The notes beneath the pieces are model-generated. The model was given only the letters and a program-made list of their open reading frames with translations, was not told the DNA's origin and made no database searches. The position numbers and the translations under genes were made by a program. Shown here one piece after another: positions 11,971 through 19,991 of a stretch of DNA of 64,000 nt (its first letter is position 1; each line of letters starts with the position of its first letter). The stretch is from assembly GCA_002838185.1 (NCBI GenBank), contig CP017948.1:1550001-1614000 (forward strand), read 5' to 3'. The stretch comes from Tenericutes bacterium MO-XQ. GTDB lineage: Bacteria > Bacillota_I > Bacilli_A > Acholeplasmatales > Acholeplasmataceae.

Positions 11971-12490
11971 GTATATTCTCCTTTATGTTTTTTAAGATTA
12001 TTTCTTCTCTTTTTAATACTGTCTTTAAACCATAAGCTTGATGCTTTTTATCATTCATCACATTTTGGTTATGGATGATACATGCATCAATATCGATAAA
12101 GACAGGTTTAATATCATCAAAAATTTCTCTTTTTTCTAGTTTCGTATATCCGATTTCTTCAACATCAACAAAATAATAATAAGATGTTTGTAAATATATT
12201 GATTCATTTGTAAAAAGACCATATTTAATTTCATTGATAAAACCCAAAGGTTCATTAATCTTTATCTGTGAAGCTCCAATTTCTTCTTTTAATTCTCTTT
12301 TTAAAGCTTTTTCTTCATTTTCATTTGCTTTAAGTCCACCACCAGGAAATGTATAATCATTAAATCTTTTTGAATATAACATGAGTACTTGGTTATCTTC
12401 ATTTAAAATGATTGCTCTAATGGTTTTTCTAAACTTCTGAGGTTTTTGTAAAATACCTTCTTCGATGATTATAGGTCCTAGTTCTCTCAT
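11957..12490 (-). CDS. NUDIX hydrolase
   Basis: Contains a perfect Nudix box (G-x5-E-x7-REUxEExGU) in the segment GGLKANENEEKALKRELKEE followed by IGA. These enzymes hydrolyse nucleoside diphosphates linked to another group; substrate cannot be told from sequence. 177 residues. Its ATG overlaps the TGA stop of xerC (ATGA), so the two are translationally coupled; dut follows. Neighbourhood with dut suggests nucleotide-pool cleaning (inference). Confidence 0.9.
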   Translation of the reverse strand: MRELGPIIIEEGILQKPQKFRKTIRAIILNEDNQVLMLYSKRFNDYTFPGGGLKANENEEKALKRELKEEIGASQIKINEPLGFINEIKYGLFTNESIYLQTSYYYFVDVEEIGYTKLEKREIFDDIKPVFIDIDACIIHNQNVMNDKKHQAYGLKTVLKREEIILKNIKENIHEKI

Positions 12491-13395
12491 TTTTTAATCA
12501 TCCTTGGGTGTGTGACTTTGTATTTTTCTTTGATAGTTTCACTTGATACATGTGTATATACTTGAGTTGATTTTAAATGTTCATGTCCTAATAGTTCTTG
12601 AACAACGCGAAGATCAGCACCATGATTTAAAAGGGTTGTTGCAAACGCATGTCTAAGCATATGGGGATGAATCTTAAATGTCTCACCCGATTTTTGTATG
12701 ATAGATTTTAATATGATTTGCAATCCTCTTACCGTCAAATGTCCACCTTTATAATTAATGAATACGTATAAAGTGTGTGTATCTTTTCCTTTTGATAACA
12801 AGATTGGACGGATATAAGTTAGATAGTGTTTTAGATCCTCAACTAACTTTTTATGAAGGGGTACGTAACGATCTTTAGATCCTTTGCCATGAATTAAGAT
12901 TTGTTCCTGATCAAGCATCAAATCTTTAATCGTCATATTGATAAGTTCAGATGCTCTTAATCCAGAGCTAAATAGTAAATCTAACATGACATAGTTTCTA
13001 AATCCTAAAGGTTGATATCTGTCAATAGATTTAAATATCATTTCCATTTCATCATCTTCAATGATTTTAGGCAATTTTTTAGGAATTTTGGGTGTTTCTA
13101 CATGCTCAAAAATATTGATATCTATGAGATGGTTCTTCATCAAATATCCATAAAAAGTTCTTAAAGCGGAAATCTTCCTAGAAATCGTTTTTGCTGTTAA
13201 ATCTAAACTATCTAGATGTGCGATAAAATGTCTTGCAAGACGTTCACGTGTAGCATCAATTAATGATTCTGCTAATTCTTCATTAGTGATAAACGCATGA
13301 AAATCAAGGATATCTCTTTGATACCCTTTGATGGTATGTTCTGAATAGTTTTTTTGTGTCTGCAAGTCATTTAAAAAATCATCTAAATAATCCAA
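12487..13395 (-). CDS. xerC: XerC/XerD-type tyrosine recombinase
   Basis: Site-specific recombinase that resolves chromosome dimers at dif. N-terminal SAM-like core-binding domain (about 1-85), then the catalytic domain with Arg in SGLRASEL, Lys in GKGSKDRYVPL, the HPHMLRHAFAT box, the LLGHEHLKSTQVYTH motif with His and Tyr nucleophile. 302 residues. Start TTG has SD AAGGAGG 7 bases upstream and overlaps trmFO. The trmFO-xerC pair is conserved in Firmicutes (codV locus), so I prefer XerC over XerD. Stop is TGA. Confidence 0.9.
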   Translation of the reverse strand: MDYLDDFLNDLQTQKNYSEHTIKGYQRDILDFHAFITNEELAESLIDATRERLARHFIAHLDSLDLTAKTISRKISALRTFYGYLMKNHLIDINIFEHVETPKIPKKLPKIIEDDEMEMIFKSIDRYQPLGFRNYVMLDLLFSSGLRASELINMTIKDLMLDQEQILIHGKGSKDRYVPLHKKLVEDLKHYLTYIRPILLSKGKDTHTLYVFINYKGGHLTVRGLQIILKSIIQKSGETFKIHPHMLRHAFATTLLNHGADLRVVQELLGHEHLKSTQVYTHVSSETIKEKYKVTHPRMIKK

Positions 13396-14681
13396 TCATT
13401 TTCCTCCTTAAAGGCTTTAAGTGCTTCTAAAGAACGATCTCTATATAGCATTTTTCTTTCTTTTTTCTTATGTTTATATCCAAGTTCAGGAAATAGTCCT
13501 AAATTAGCATTCATAGGCACAAACGATTTATTAGGCGTTGATATATAATACGCCATCGCACCCATCATGGTTTCTTTAGGAAGCGGAACTATCTTATCGT
13601 TTTTAATGAGTGACGCCATTTGAATTGCAGCATTAAGTCCAGATGCTGCTGATTCTACATAACCCTCAACTCCAGATATTTGTCCTGCAAAAAAGAGTTT
13701 TGGATATGCTTTAGATTGAAATGCTGGATTTAATATATTTGGACTTTCCAAATAAGTGTTCCTGTGCATCACACCATATCTAATAATCTTAGCATTTTCT
13801 AATCCAGGGATTAGGCTTATCACTTTCTTTTGTGCTGGCCAAGTTAAATGTGTTTGAAATCCAACAATGTTATACATTGATTTACTATAGTCATCTTGTC
13901 TAAGTTGAATCACAGCATATGGTTTATCCTTACCTTCAACTTCTAATCCAACAGGTTTTAAAGGTCCATATAATAGTGTTTGTTCGCCTCTAGAAGCCAT
14001 GACTTCAACAGGCATACACCCTTCAAATACATTATTTTCAAATCCTTTATGTTCGACTAAATCTGCAGTAGTTAAGGCTTGATAAAATCTTTCATACTCT
14101 GCTTTACTCATTGGACAATTTATATAAGCAGCTTCGCCTTTATCATATCTTGATTTTAAATAGCATGTATTCATATCAATCGAAGATGCATCGATAATCG
14201 GTGCAATCGCATCAAAAAAATGTAAATGACCTTGATGGACTAAACTTTTTATTTTGTCGAAAAGACTATCACTAGCAAGTGGTCCTGCTGCAACGATTGT
14301 ATACGCATCTACATCAATATCTTTAACTTCATCTCTAATGACTTCAATATATGGATGATTATTAATTTTGTCTTCTATATAACCGGAAAACATGTCACGA
14401 TCTACAGCCAAACTAGATCCTGCAGGTACTTGTGCGTAATAAGCCGCCTCAATCACTAACGAGTTGAAAGATTGCATTTCTCTTTTAAGTAAGCCAACAG
14501 CATTCAGTTCATCATTTGATCTTAATGAATTCGAACATACCAATTCTGCAAAATGTCCTGTCTGATGTGCAGGAGTCATTTTTTTTGGTCTCATTTCATA
14601 TAATTTTACTTTAATATTTTGATTGGCTAGAAAGTAAGCAGCTTCAACGCCTGCTAATCCAGCACCTACTATTTTTACCAT
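13383..14681 (-). CDS. trmFO: FAD/folate-dependent tRNA (uracil-54) C5-methyltransferase
   Basis: Makes m5U54 (ribothymidine) in tRNA using methylenetetrahydrofolate and FAD. The N-terminal FAD-binding VGAGLAGVEAAYF, the motif ELVCSNSLRSND, and a C-terminal GVEGYVESAASGLNAA are diagnostic. 432 residues. The start is the ATG at 14681, where homologues begin and where SD GGTGATGA fits; eight extra upstream codons are open but lack an SD. Its folate use links it to the THF-riboswitch-controlled transporter gene just upstream. Confidence 0.95.
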   Translation of the reverse strand: MVKIVGAGLAGVEAAYFLANQNIKVKLYEMRPKKMTPAHQTGHFAELVCSNSLRSNDELNAVGLLKREMQSFNSLVIEAAYYAQVPAGSSLAVDRDMFSGYIEDKINNHPYIEVIRDEVKDIDVDAYTIVAAGPLASDSLFDKIKSLVHQGHLHFFDAIAPIIDASSIDMNTCYLKSRYDKGEAAYINCPMSKAEYERFYQALTTADLVEHKGFENNVFEGCMPVEVMASRGEQTLLYGPLKPVGLEVEGKDKPYAVIQLRQDDYSKSMYNIVGFQTHLTWPAQKKVISLIPGLENAKIIRYGVMHRNTYLESPNILNPAFQSKAYPKLFFAGQISGVEGYVESAASGLNAAIQMASLIKNDKIVPLPKETMMGAMAYYISTPNKSFVPMNANLGLFPELGYKHKKKERKMLYRDRSLEALKAFKEENDWII

Positions 14682-14720
14682 TTCATCACCACTTCTATTA
14701 TACATGAAAACTACTTATAA

Positions 14721-14757
14721 ATAAAAAAATGAACAAGGTTTTTTAGCCTTGTTCATC
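14721..14757 (-). terminator. Terminator after folT
   Basis: Hairpin ATGAACAAGG-CTAAAAAA-CCTTGTTCAT on the minus strand, followed by seven T. Near-perfect 10-base-pair stem ending the transporter transcript before trmFO. Confidence 0.85.
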
Positions 14758-14761
14758 GTTT

Positions 14762-15301
14762 TTATGTTATTGTTTCCTTTGTTCTTTTAATCTGCATATC
14801 AATTAACACTGGATTAAGTTTTGTTTGGAGTGCATGTACCAATAAAGTGATAATTACAACATTAATTGGAATCATAGTTAACCTAACGGTTAAACTTGCT
14901 AGCGCTGTTTCTCTTGATAAAAATGTTAGTAAACCAATCGTATTTGCGATAGTGACTAAAATGTGTGTTAAAAATAAAACAAACACTAGTTTTATACGAT
15001 CATACTTTCTATACAAGAACAGTCCAGGTAAAAATCCCCACAACATCGCACCAAGTGCAAAAATGAATGCATATGCACCATTAGGAAAAGCGACAAATCC
15101 AACTAAATCAGAAACATACCCCATGATTAAACCATAGATGGGTCCTAAAACAATAGATCCATATATAATTGGAATCGCGTAAAACGGTACACCGAAATTA
15201 TTAAAACTTAAGATTTGCTTGAAGAAAATATCAATTACAATTGAGATTGCAACAAGCGATGATGCTAAAACTAACTTTTGTAATTCTCTACTTTTTTTCA
15301 T
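14762..15301 (-). CDS. folT: ECF transporter S component, folate type
   Basis: Small membrane substrate-binding subunit of an energy-coupling-factor vitamin transporter; the shared ECF ATPases and T subunit are not in this window. About six hydrophobic helices in 179 residues. Features of the family include an N-terminal charged start, then ...GVPFYAIPIIYGSIVLGP, GYVSDLVGFV and the glycine-rich ALGAMLWGFLPG. The folate specificity is assigned mainly because a tetrahydrofolate riboswitch precedes it. SD AAGGAGG is buried in the riboswitch hairpin (15309-15329). Confidence 0.85.
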   Translation of the reverse strand: MKKSRELQKLVLASSLVAISIVIDIFFKQILSFNNFGVPFYAIPIIYGSIVLGPIYGLIMGYVSDLVGFVAFPNGAYAFIFALGAMLWGFLPGLFLYRKYDRIKLVFVLFLTHILVTIANTIGLLTFLSRETALASLTVRLTMIPINVVIITLLVHALQTKLNPVLIDMQIKRTKETIT

Positions 15302-15308
15302 GAAAAAA

Positions 15309-15329
15309 GACCTCCTTATGCTAGAGGTC
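15309..15329 (-). promoter_or_regulatory. SD-sequestering / terminator hairpin of the THF riboswitch
   Basis: Minus strand GACCTC-TAGCATAAG-GAGGTC followed by TTTTTT and then the folT ATG. The 3' arm contains the AAGGAGG ribosome-binding site, so this single hairpin could block translation and also terminate transcription. It is the expression platform. Confidence 0.8.
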
Positions 15330-15342
15330 CACCATAATCACT

Positions 15343-15434
15343 TACAGCGGACGCATTAGAAAACCGCCACAAATGTGTTCGTTCTAATCCGACATTCCAT
15401 GATTAGACACTTAACGCTTTCTAATTACTCTGTA
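15343..15434 (-). promoter_or_regulatory. Tetrahydrofolate (THF) riboswitch aptamer
   Basis: Minus strand carries the core pieces of the folT THF aptamer in order: AGAGTA, GCGTTAAGTGT, GGAATGTC, and near the 3' end TAATGCGTCCGCTGTA. The ends pair (TACAG with CTGTA) to close the element. A paired TCTAATC/GATTAGA arm is visible inside. Known role: THF binding turns off folate transport or synthesis genes. A TATAAT at 15445-15440 is the likely -10 of the transcript. Confidence 0.88.
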
Positions 15435-15473
15435 TGTTCATTATACAACAATAAATGTGCTTTGTATATTGAT

Positions 15474-16124
15474 TTATTTTAAATGCCAATCAATTGGCTT
15501 TATACCTTGTTCTTCTAAAAATTGATTCGTTTTTGAAAATGGCTTTGATCCAAAAAATCCTCTAGATGCTGACAGTGGTGATGGATGTGCTGATGTAATC
15601 ACTTTATGTTTTGTTTGGTCAATATACTTCATAAAGCTTTTTGCATGATTTCCCCATAGAATAAAAACAACAGGATCTTTTTTTTCATTGACTTTTTTAA
15701 CAACTTCTAAAGTAAAAATTTCCCATCCTTTTTTTTGATGCGATAAAGGTTCGTGAATCCTAACTGTCAAACATGTGTTAAGTAGTAAAACACCTTGTTT
15801 TGCCCAATGAGTTAAGTTACCTGTTTTAGGATAAGTAACATTCAAATCAAAAACTAGTTCTTTATAAATGTTTTTTAAGCTTGGTGGAAAGTCGTTATTT
15901 TCCACACTAAAAGCCAACCCATGAGCTTGATTTAAGTTATGATATGGATCTTGTCCGATAATCACAACTTTTACATGTTCATAAGGTGTTAATTTAAAAC
16001 AAGATAACCTTTTATCTTTAGGTGGTAGGACTACATGATTCATATCTTCTTGTTTTACAAACGAAACTAAGTCTTTAAAATATGGTTTTTCTAATTCACT
16101 TTGAATTAAATCATCCCAAGTCAT
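15474..16124 (-). CDS. ung: Uracil-DNA glycosylase, family 1
   Basis: Removes uracil from DNA to start base excision repair. The water-activating motif GQDPYH, the NTCLTV(R)...SH region and HPSPLSASRGFFG are present. 216 residues from the ATG at 16124 (MTWDDLIQ). I chose this start because SD AAGGTGA sits 5 bases upstream and homologues begin here; a frame extends 9 codons further but without SD. It overlaps the signal-peptidase gene by 14 bases, so ung is the last gene of that transcript. Confidence 0.95.
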   Translation of the reverse strand: MTWDDLIQSELEKPYFKDLVSFVKQEDMNHVVLPPKDKRLSCFKLTPYEHVKVVIIGQDPYHNLNQAHGLAFSVENNDFPPSLKNIYKELVFDLNVTYPKTGNLTHWAKQGVLLLNTCLTVRIHEPLSHQKKGWEIFTLEVVKKVNEKKDPVVFILWGNHAKSFMKYIDQTKHKVITSAHPSPLSASRGFFGSKPFSKTNQFLEEQGIKPIDWHLK

Positions 16125-16716
16125 TATGTTCACCTTCATTTTTTGGTTCATCTTTTTTCTTCACTAGCTTAACGATAACAACGATGATAGTTATGTTAAC
16201 GATTAGTAGTCCAACCAGTACTGGATTTCTTAATCCAGAAACAATCGTTCCAATGATAGGAACTCTAAATACATATTCACCAATCACTTGATCGTAAGTG
16301 AGTTCAGTGATATTTCCATTTTCATCATAAATTGTATCTATACTATTATTATTATCACCTTGAGTGATATAAGCTCCAGTTTCATCATCAATTTCAATTA
16401 ATCTATGGACAATTCTTATTTTAATCCATACTTCTTGTCCTTGACTGTTTTGCCCTCTTGCATAATTATAAAAGGAAATGATATCATTTTCTTCAATATC
16501 TTCTTCATCTACATCTTTTAACATGATGATGTCACCTGGTTCAATGGTTGGAACCATAGATTCAGTTGCTCTTGATATTGTTGTGAGTTGAAAACCAAAG
16601 ACATCAATGACTTTTTCTGGTAAGAATAGACTAACAGAGACATATGCAAGTAAAAATAAAGTTATTAAATAAAATAAAACTGTTTTAATGGTTTGGGTTG
16701 TTTTTTTATTTTTCAT
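16111..16716 (-). CDS. SipW-like (ER-type) signal peptidase I, catalytic residues intact
   Basis: Membrane signal peptidase of family S26, ER/archaeal/SipW branch. Residues: N-terminal helix 11-32; catalytic Ser53 in RATESMVPTIEPGD; His104 in IRIVHRLIEID instead of the Lys of ordinary SPase I; Gly-Asp in TQGDNNNSID (120-127); C-terminal helix 164-186. 201 residues. In Bacillus, SipW processes TasA-type proteins. Here three proteins with SipW-cognate-like N termini are encoded just upstream, so it is the likely processing enzyme (inference). SD AAAGGA precedes ATG; the start overlaps the upstream paralogue by 11 bases. Confidence 0.85.
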   Translation of the reverse strand: MKNKKTTQTIKTVLFYLITLFLLAYVSVSLFLPEKVIDVFGFQLTTISRATESMVPTIEPGDIIMLKDVDEEDIEENDIISFYNYARGQNSQGQEVWIKIRIVHRLIEIDDETGAYITQGDNNNSIDTIYDENGNITELTYDQVIGEYVFRVPIIGTIVSGLRNPVLVGLLIVNITIIVVIVKLVKKKDEPKNEGEHNDLG

Positions 16717-17350
16717 TTTTTTGATCCTTTAATATTTTATCTTTATCTTTAAACATCACATAATGTAGAATATAAATAATTAATGCGTGTAAGATAATCA
16801 TTGTGATGTATCCTCTAGGTGTTGACGCAGTGTAATAAAATACACCAACTATATTCGCTTGATCTGTATATATCCCTTCAATCTCATCATAAGTATACCG
16901 ATTTCTAATGACATCATCAAAGGTTGCTTCTACTTCTTGGTCTGTTGTATCGTTATCTAAAACTTCAACTTCCCAGTAATAGCTATTACCATAAAGTCCA
17001 AAAACTAGAACGCGATCACCAGGACTTAAAGCTTCTTTATCTATTGTTTTTAGTCTAACAACTTCTCCAACTAAGTCTTCATCAATTTCTTGATCTTTGC
17101 TAATTGCAATCACATACCTATATCCGAAAACATCTTTTGTAAAATCTTTGGATATCATCGGTAAAGCCATAAACACTAAATGAAGCACTGCTAGGATAAC
17201 AATGCTTCCGAATATTATTTTTTTTAGTTTTTTGGGATTTATATGTTTTTTTTGATTTTCAACAACAATTGTTTGAGATTCATGATTTAAATATAATAAT
17301 AAATCTTCAGTTGATAATAATTCATTCAAGATTCCACATCCTAAATGCAC
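16706..17350 (-). CDS. Signal-peptidase-like membrane protein, catalytic residues lost
   Basis: 214 residues with one helix at about 45-66 and another near 180-198, and an external domain between them laid out like SPase I (LSPGDRVLVFGLYGN resembles the post-catalytic GD strand). I find no Ser-Met nucleophile motif and no His or GDNN motif, so it is probably not a peptidase. It sits between two related genes and overlaps both, which suggests a stable trio. Start is uncertain: the GTG at 17350 overlaps the previous stop; a TTG seven codons later has a better SD (AGGATG). It has an N-terminal cytoplasmic extension of about 40 residues. Confidence 0.6.
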   Translation of the reverse strand: MHLGCGILNELLSTEDLLLYLNHESQTIVVENQKKHINPKKLKKIIFGSIVILAVLHLVFMALPMISKDFTKDVFGYRYVIAISKDQEIDEDLVGEVVRLKTIDKEALSPGDRVLVFGLYGNSYYWEVEVLDNDTTDQEVEATFDDVIRNRYTYDEIEGIYTDQANIVGVFYYTASTPRGYITMIILHALIIYILHYVMFKDKDKILKDQKNEK

Positions 17351-17916
17351 TAACCTTCATTGCTTACCTCTTTTTTGTCTTCATCTTTTTGTCCATGTTT
17401 CACAATGATGACTATGCCTGTTATAATTAATCCGTTTATGACAATAACACCAATACCAAATGGACTTTTGATGAACTCAATAATGCTTCCTAAAACAGGG
17501 ATTCTAAAAGCATAGCCGCCAACAATACGATCAGATAGAATAACTCCAAAGGGAACAGTTGCACCTTCAGCAATAACAGATACTCTGTAAGTATCAGTAT
17601 CAACTTCAGTGATACTATCAACATAATAAGTGACCATTTCTGTATCACCATCATAGTTAATATCTGCTTCAAAGGTGATTAAATCTCCTTCTTCTAATTT
17701 ACTTGCATTAACTTTGTTAATAAATACAAGGTCATTAGGTTTAATCGTTGGTTCCATCGTGTCATATTTTGCGATATATGTTTTTACTTGAAAAACATTT
17801 ATGGTTTGTTTAGGTATAAAAGCTTCCATCAAAATGAATAAAACTATTAATCCTAACAATACAAACATTGACCAAAAAGCTACATCTTTTATAATAGATT
17901 TTGTTTTATGATTCAT
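17350..17916 (-). CDS. Signal-peptidase-like membrane protein, Ser replaced by Thr
   Basis: 188 residues, same fold plan as the SipW-like protein: N-terminal helix 13-33, then KYDTMEPTIKPND at 50-62, and a C-terminal helix 152-174. The catalytic Ser53 of the paralogue is Thr53 here. The His and GDNN regions read VTYYVDSITEV and AEGATVPFG, so the dyad is gone. Likely an inactive paralogue with a structural, substrate-guiding or regulatory role (inference). First gene of the trio; a TATAAT at 17961-17956 (minus strand) is its likely -10 box. Confidence 0.65.
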   Translation of the reverse strand: MNHKTKSIIKDVAFWSMFVLLGLIVLFILMEAFIPKQTINVFQVKTYIAKYDTMEPTIKPNDLVFINKVNASKLEEGDLITFEADINYDGDTEMVTYYVDSITEVDTDTYRVSVIAEGATVPFGVILSDRIVGGYAFRIPVLGSIIEFIKSPFGIGVIVINGLIITGIVIIVKHGQKDEDKKEVSNEG

Positions 17917-17955
17917 ATATGACCCATCCCTATATTCATAGTAATTATTGATGTC

Positions 17956-17961
17956 ATTATA
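17956..17961 (-). promoter_or_regulatory. -10 box for the signal-peptidase trio
   Basis: Minus strand TATAAT about 40 bases upstream of the first gene and just after the terminator of the secreted-protein operon. No good -35 at 16-18 bases, so the promoter call is tentative. It would make the peptidases a separate transcript from the riboswitch-controlled genes. Confidence 0.45.
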
Positions 17962-17988
17962 TCATATTTTTTAAAGTTTTTATGATAA

Positions 17989-18019
17989 AGCCAGCATTTT
18001 TTGTGTTCATGCTGGCTTT
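17989..18019 (-). terminator. Terminator after the CBM-repeat gene
   Basis: Ten-base-pair stem AAGCCAGCAT / ATGCTGGCTT. The T tract is strong on the plus strand and weak on the minus strand, so minus-strand termination here may be leaky and could let transcription continue into the peptidase trio. Confidence 0.6.
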
Positions 18020-18024
18020 TTTTA

Positions 18025-19326
18025 TTAATTTTCGTATAAACTCCATGAACTTGGGGTTATATCCGGCGCTTCGTTAAGTGTTTGCTGTGAAGCTTGATAA
18101 ACTGCATCATTATAGAATACCACATCGCCTGATTGATATACATTATAGTTGTACCAATCATACCCAGTTAACCTATTCCAAGCATTTTGAATTGTTCCTG
18201 GAGCACCTTGATTTGCATTTGTTTCATTGACAACGACATATACTTCGCTATTATAAACTACGTATTCACCAAGAGTATATGTATTTAATGCATTATAGTA
18301 AATGGTTGCCATACCATTCCAACTATTTTGAGTTGTTCCTGGAATATCAGATGAATTAGCACTATTAGCTAGTTCATAAACATTACCTTGATACATCACT
18401 AAATCACCATTTGCATAAGTGTTATATTGTTGCCATTGTTGAGTATTTATGGCTTGCCATACACCTTTAGATGCTGCAGAGCCTGGAACAATATTTCTCT
18501 TTCCACCTGTTATTTTTTGTAATGCATCATAGAATATACCATTATACAATGTGTATTCAGTATTGTTAGGCACTGAACCATTGAATGTTGGTACAGTTAG
18601 TACTGTCCAAGCACCATTGGTTCCTGGTGTTGATCCTGTTGCCCAACCACCATTATTTGTAATATAATATGATCCATTGTATAAAACAATGTCTCCATTA
18701 GCATATACAAAGTTTGGTGAATAAGTTAAATCACCTTTGACTTGCCAGTCATTTTGCGATCCTGGTTCTGATGTTGTGTAATAGCCCTTATAAACCCAAA
18801 TTGTACCATCATAGTAAACGATATCGTTTAACTGTGAAGGTTGTCCAGTTACCCAACTTAGAGTATCAGTGTTTTGGTTTTCCCAAGGTCCATTGATACC
18901 TGTTGTTTCTGGATTTTGATTTGTGTTTTGCCATTTAGCCACATAAATATTTTCATTATATAAAATAACATCACCTGTATAATAAGAGATTTCTGGATAC
19001 CAGTTTAAATCATTATATACAGTCCAGTTATTTTGAATGGATGGCTCATTATCTAATGTGTATGAACCATTATATTCCCAAATTTGTCCATTAAACCAAA
19101 TTATATCTCCAGTTGTATATGCTGTTTGTGAGTCATAGTAAGAGATACCATCAGGTGAGTATGGACCAAATGTCCAAGTACCTACATTAACATTAGATGA
19201 TGAACTATCTTGAGCATTAGATATTGAGCTTGCCCAAAAAGTAAATGTGTCATTTGTAGTTAGTGACAACATGAAAAGCATTACAAGTAGTAATGTTGAT
19301 ATAATAGATTTATGACATTTTTTCAT
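18025..19326 (-). CDS. Secreted protein with eight CBM5/12-like repeats and a SipW-type N terminus
   Basis: 433 residues. N-terminal hydrophobic segment (8-24) followed by TFTFWASSISNAQDSSSSNV, which resembles SipW-cognate signal regions. The rest is eight tandem repeats of about 44-47 residues (start near 60, 107, 155, 199, 246, 297, 341, 388). The consensus is Y..GD.V.YNG..Y.......P....W, like chitin- and cellulose-binding modules of family 5/12 (ChtBD3). No catalytic domain is visible. Likely a surface polysaccharide-binding adhesin or matrix protein (inference). Excellent SD AAGGAGGTGAT. Last gene of the c-di-GMP-controlled operon. Confidence 0.7.
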   Translation of the reverse strand: MKKCHKSIISTLLLVMLFMLSLTTNDTFTFWASSISNAQDSSSSNVNVGTWTFGPYSPDGISYYDSQTAYTTGDIIWFNGQIWEYNGSYTLDNEPSIQNNWTVYNDLNWYPEISYYTGDVILYNENIYVAKWQNTNQNPETTGINGPWENQNTDTLSWVTGQPSQLNDIVYYDGTIWVYKGYYTTSEPGSQNDWQVKGDLTYSPNFVYANGDIVLYNGSYYITNNGGWATGSTPGTNGAWTVLTVPTFNGSVPNNTEYTLYNGIFYDALQKITGGKRNIVPGSAASKGVWQAINTQQWQQYNTYANGDLVMYQGNVYELANSANSSDIPGTTQNSWNGMATIYYNALNTYTLGEYVVYNSEVYVVVNETNANQGAPGTIQNAWNRLTGYDWYNYNVYQSGDVVFYNDAVYQASQQTLNEAPDITPSSWSLYEN

Positions 19327-19356
19327 GGTATCACCTCCTTGGTTTTAGGTATAAAA

Positions 19357-19375
19357 GCGACTCAAAAAGAGCCGC
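19357..19375 (-). terminator. Terminator-like hairpin inside the secreted-protein operon
   Basis: Minus strand GCGGCTC-TTTTT-GAGTCGC followed by TTTTAT, between the 177-residue secreted protein and the CBM-repeat gene. With no promoter visible after it, it probably sets a higher level for the upstream genes. Confidence 0.6.
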
Positions 19376-19410
19376 ATCTTAAATTAAACTATATTATCTC
19401 GTTCAATTAA

Positions 19411-19944
19411 TTATGGAGTAACAGTAATTGTTACATCAAAAGTAATAGGTTGACCTGCAACTGCATTATAAGTAGCTTGATCTGCTGGTTCTGTTAAAGT
19501 AACTGTTACAGTAACTGTAGCTGTTGCACCATTTAACTCAACTTCAGTAGCTCCACCAACAAGAGTGTTAACTAAACCTGCATTAGTTGTTGAACCATTA
19601 ATTTGGATATTATCTACAACAACACCAATACTTCCTAAGTCACCATCAAATGAATCATTGCTTACTGTGTCGTTCCAATCAACAACAAAACTAAATACTA
19701 CAACTTCAACTGCAGTACCTTCAACACTATCATCTGCTCTACCTGCTGGTACTAATACACCTGTATCTTGTGACGCACCTAATGTTACTTCAGTAGTAAC
19801 AGCTTCACCAGTACCAATTGTAACTGTATTTGATTCAACAGCATCATCACCTGATAATGATCCTGCCCAAAATGCAAATGTAAATCCACTAACTGCAACT
19901 GCTAAAATAACTAATAAACCAATAACTAATTTTCTTTGTTTCAT
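19411..19944 (-). CDS. Small secreted SipW-cognate (TasA/CalY-like) protein
   Basis: 177 residues. Signal segment LVIGLLVILAVAVSGFTFAF followed by WAGSLSGDDAVESNTVTIGT, matching the pattern of SipW-dependent secreted proteins (hydrophobic helix, aromatic pair, a short Ser/Asp/Asn-rich stretch, then a Gly-containing strand). The mature part is Thr/Val-rich beta sequence ending ITFDVTITVTP with no charged tail, and few Lys or Arg. Such composition suits a beta-fibre subunit. SD AAAGGAG. Middle gene of the riboswitch-controlled operon. Homology to TasA is by signal region and composition only. Confidence 0.68.
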   Translation of the reverse strand: MKQRKLVIGLLVILAVAVSGFTFAFWAGSLSGDDAVESNTVTIGTGEAVTTEVTLGASQDTGVLVPAGRADDSVEGTAVEVVVFSFVVDWNDTVSNDSFDGDLGSIGVVVDNIQINGSTTNAGLVNTLVGGATEVELNGATATVTVTVTLTEPADQATYNAVAGQPITFDVTITVTP

Positions 19945-19991
19945 AATAAATTTCTCCTTTAATTTTAAAATTATTTTTTAATTTTTATTTT

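Noticed and set aside
18025-19326. CRISPR or DNA tandem-repeat array
   Set aside because: Repetition is at protein level only; DNA repeats are diverged and no spacer-repeat pattern exists. No CRISPR array seen anywhere in the window.
19565-19981. 138-codon open frame antisense to the small secreted proteins
   Set aside because: Shadow of biased codons in the real minus-strand gene, which has SD, signal sequence and operon context.
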